Origin: Actinomycetes bacterium
Lineage (GTDB): Bacteria > Actinomycetota > Thermoleophilia > Gaiellales > Gaiellaceae
Reading direction: 5' to 3'
Length of the DNA stretch: 5,988 bases
NCBI GenBank assembly: GCA_030624785.1
Contig: JAUXJK010000139.1
Span: forward strand, 1-5,988
Below are positions 5,930 to 5,988 of this stretch, piece by piece (the first letter of the stretch is position 1; each line of letters opens with the position of its first letter). The notes under the pieces are model-generated. The model was not told the origin of the DNA. It ran no database searches and saw nothing but the letters and a program-made list of their open reading frames with translations. Made by a program: the position numbers and the translations under genes.

Positions 5930-5978
5930 CCGCTGCAAGGCGGTCTGATCGCGGGCCGCCGCGCTCGCGGTGCAGCGG
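5930..5978 (+). terminator. nested inverted repeat after the hydrolase gene
   Basis: CCGCTGCA (5930-5937) and TGCAGCGG (5971-5978) are perfect 8-bp reverse complements. Inside them GGCGG (5939-5943) pairs with CCGCC (5956-5960), and CCGCG (5959-5963) can pair alternatively with CGCGG (5966-5970). The outer arm begins six bases after the TGA ending at 5923. No T-run follows, so a U-tract terminator is not shown; it may act as a transcript-end stabiliser or as a factor-assisted terminator. Confidence 0.4.
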
Positions 5979-5988
5979 GATCTAGGGC

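Noticed and set aside
62..5933. GCGGCCGC (NotI) sites at 62-69 and 5926-5933 flanking the genes
   Set aside because: They look like cloning boundaries but are simple GC palindromes likely by chance in this base composition. No vector or adapter sequence surrounds them.
5030..5938. 302-codon open frame on the minus strand
   Set aside because: It lies antisense to the end of the hydantoinase gene and the whole hydrolase gene, both of which have clear motifs. Its product has no recognisable family features, and long antisense frames are common in GC-rich coding DNA.

Overview
The window is about 6 kb of GC-rich DNA. Its coding regions prefer G or C in the third codon position, and its strong Shine-Dalgarno motifs match a free-living high-GC bacterium. 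An actinobacterium or similar soil/sediment lineage is my best guess, but nothing here fixes the taxonomy. I see no tRNA, rRNA, transposase, CRISPR array or phage gene.

Layout. Bases 1-334 hold no confident gene, only a possible 3' tail of an upstream gene and several GC-rich dyads. Two minus-strand genes follow: a small cupin (335-790) and a SpoIIAA-like/STAS-fold protein (854-1216), the latter upstream in transcription order. A 112-bp divergent spacer (1217-1328) carries an operator-like palindrome and phased short repeats. On the plus strand from 1329 to 5210 lies one long reading frame with homology to the ATP-dependent hydantoinase/5-oxoprolinase family, HyuA fused to HyuB. A single in-frame TAG at 2496-2498 breaks this frame. 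The C-terminal portion overlaps by ATGA the start of an isochorismatase-family cysteine hydrolase (5207-5923). Just after that gene is a nested inverted repeat that may end the transcript.

How the genes fit together. HyuA/HyuB enzymes use ATP to open cyclic amides or imides such as N-methylhydantoin or 5-oxoproline. A coupled isochorismatase-fold hydrolase could then remove the carbamoyl group or hydrolyse the resulting open-chain amide. The known precedent is creatinine breakdown: N-methylhydantoin to N-carbamoylsarcosine to sarcosine. The substrate here is inference. The cupin and SpoIIAA-like genes are divergent and may be unrelated.

The most notable observation is the lone amber codon inside an otherwise intact, about 1,293-codon HyuA-HyuB fusion. 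It may be a recent nonsense mutation, a sequencing error, or (less likely) a translated stop. The gene content is otherwise recognisable, and I found no clear evidence of an undescribed system.
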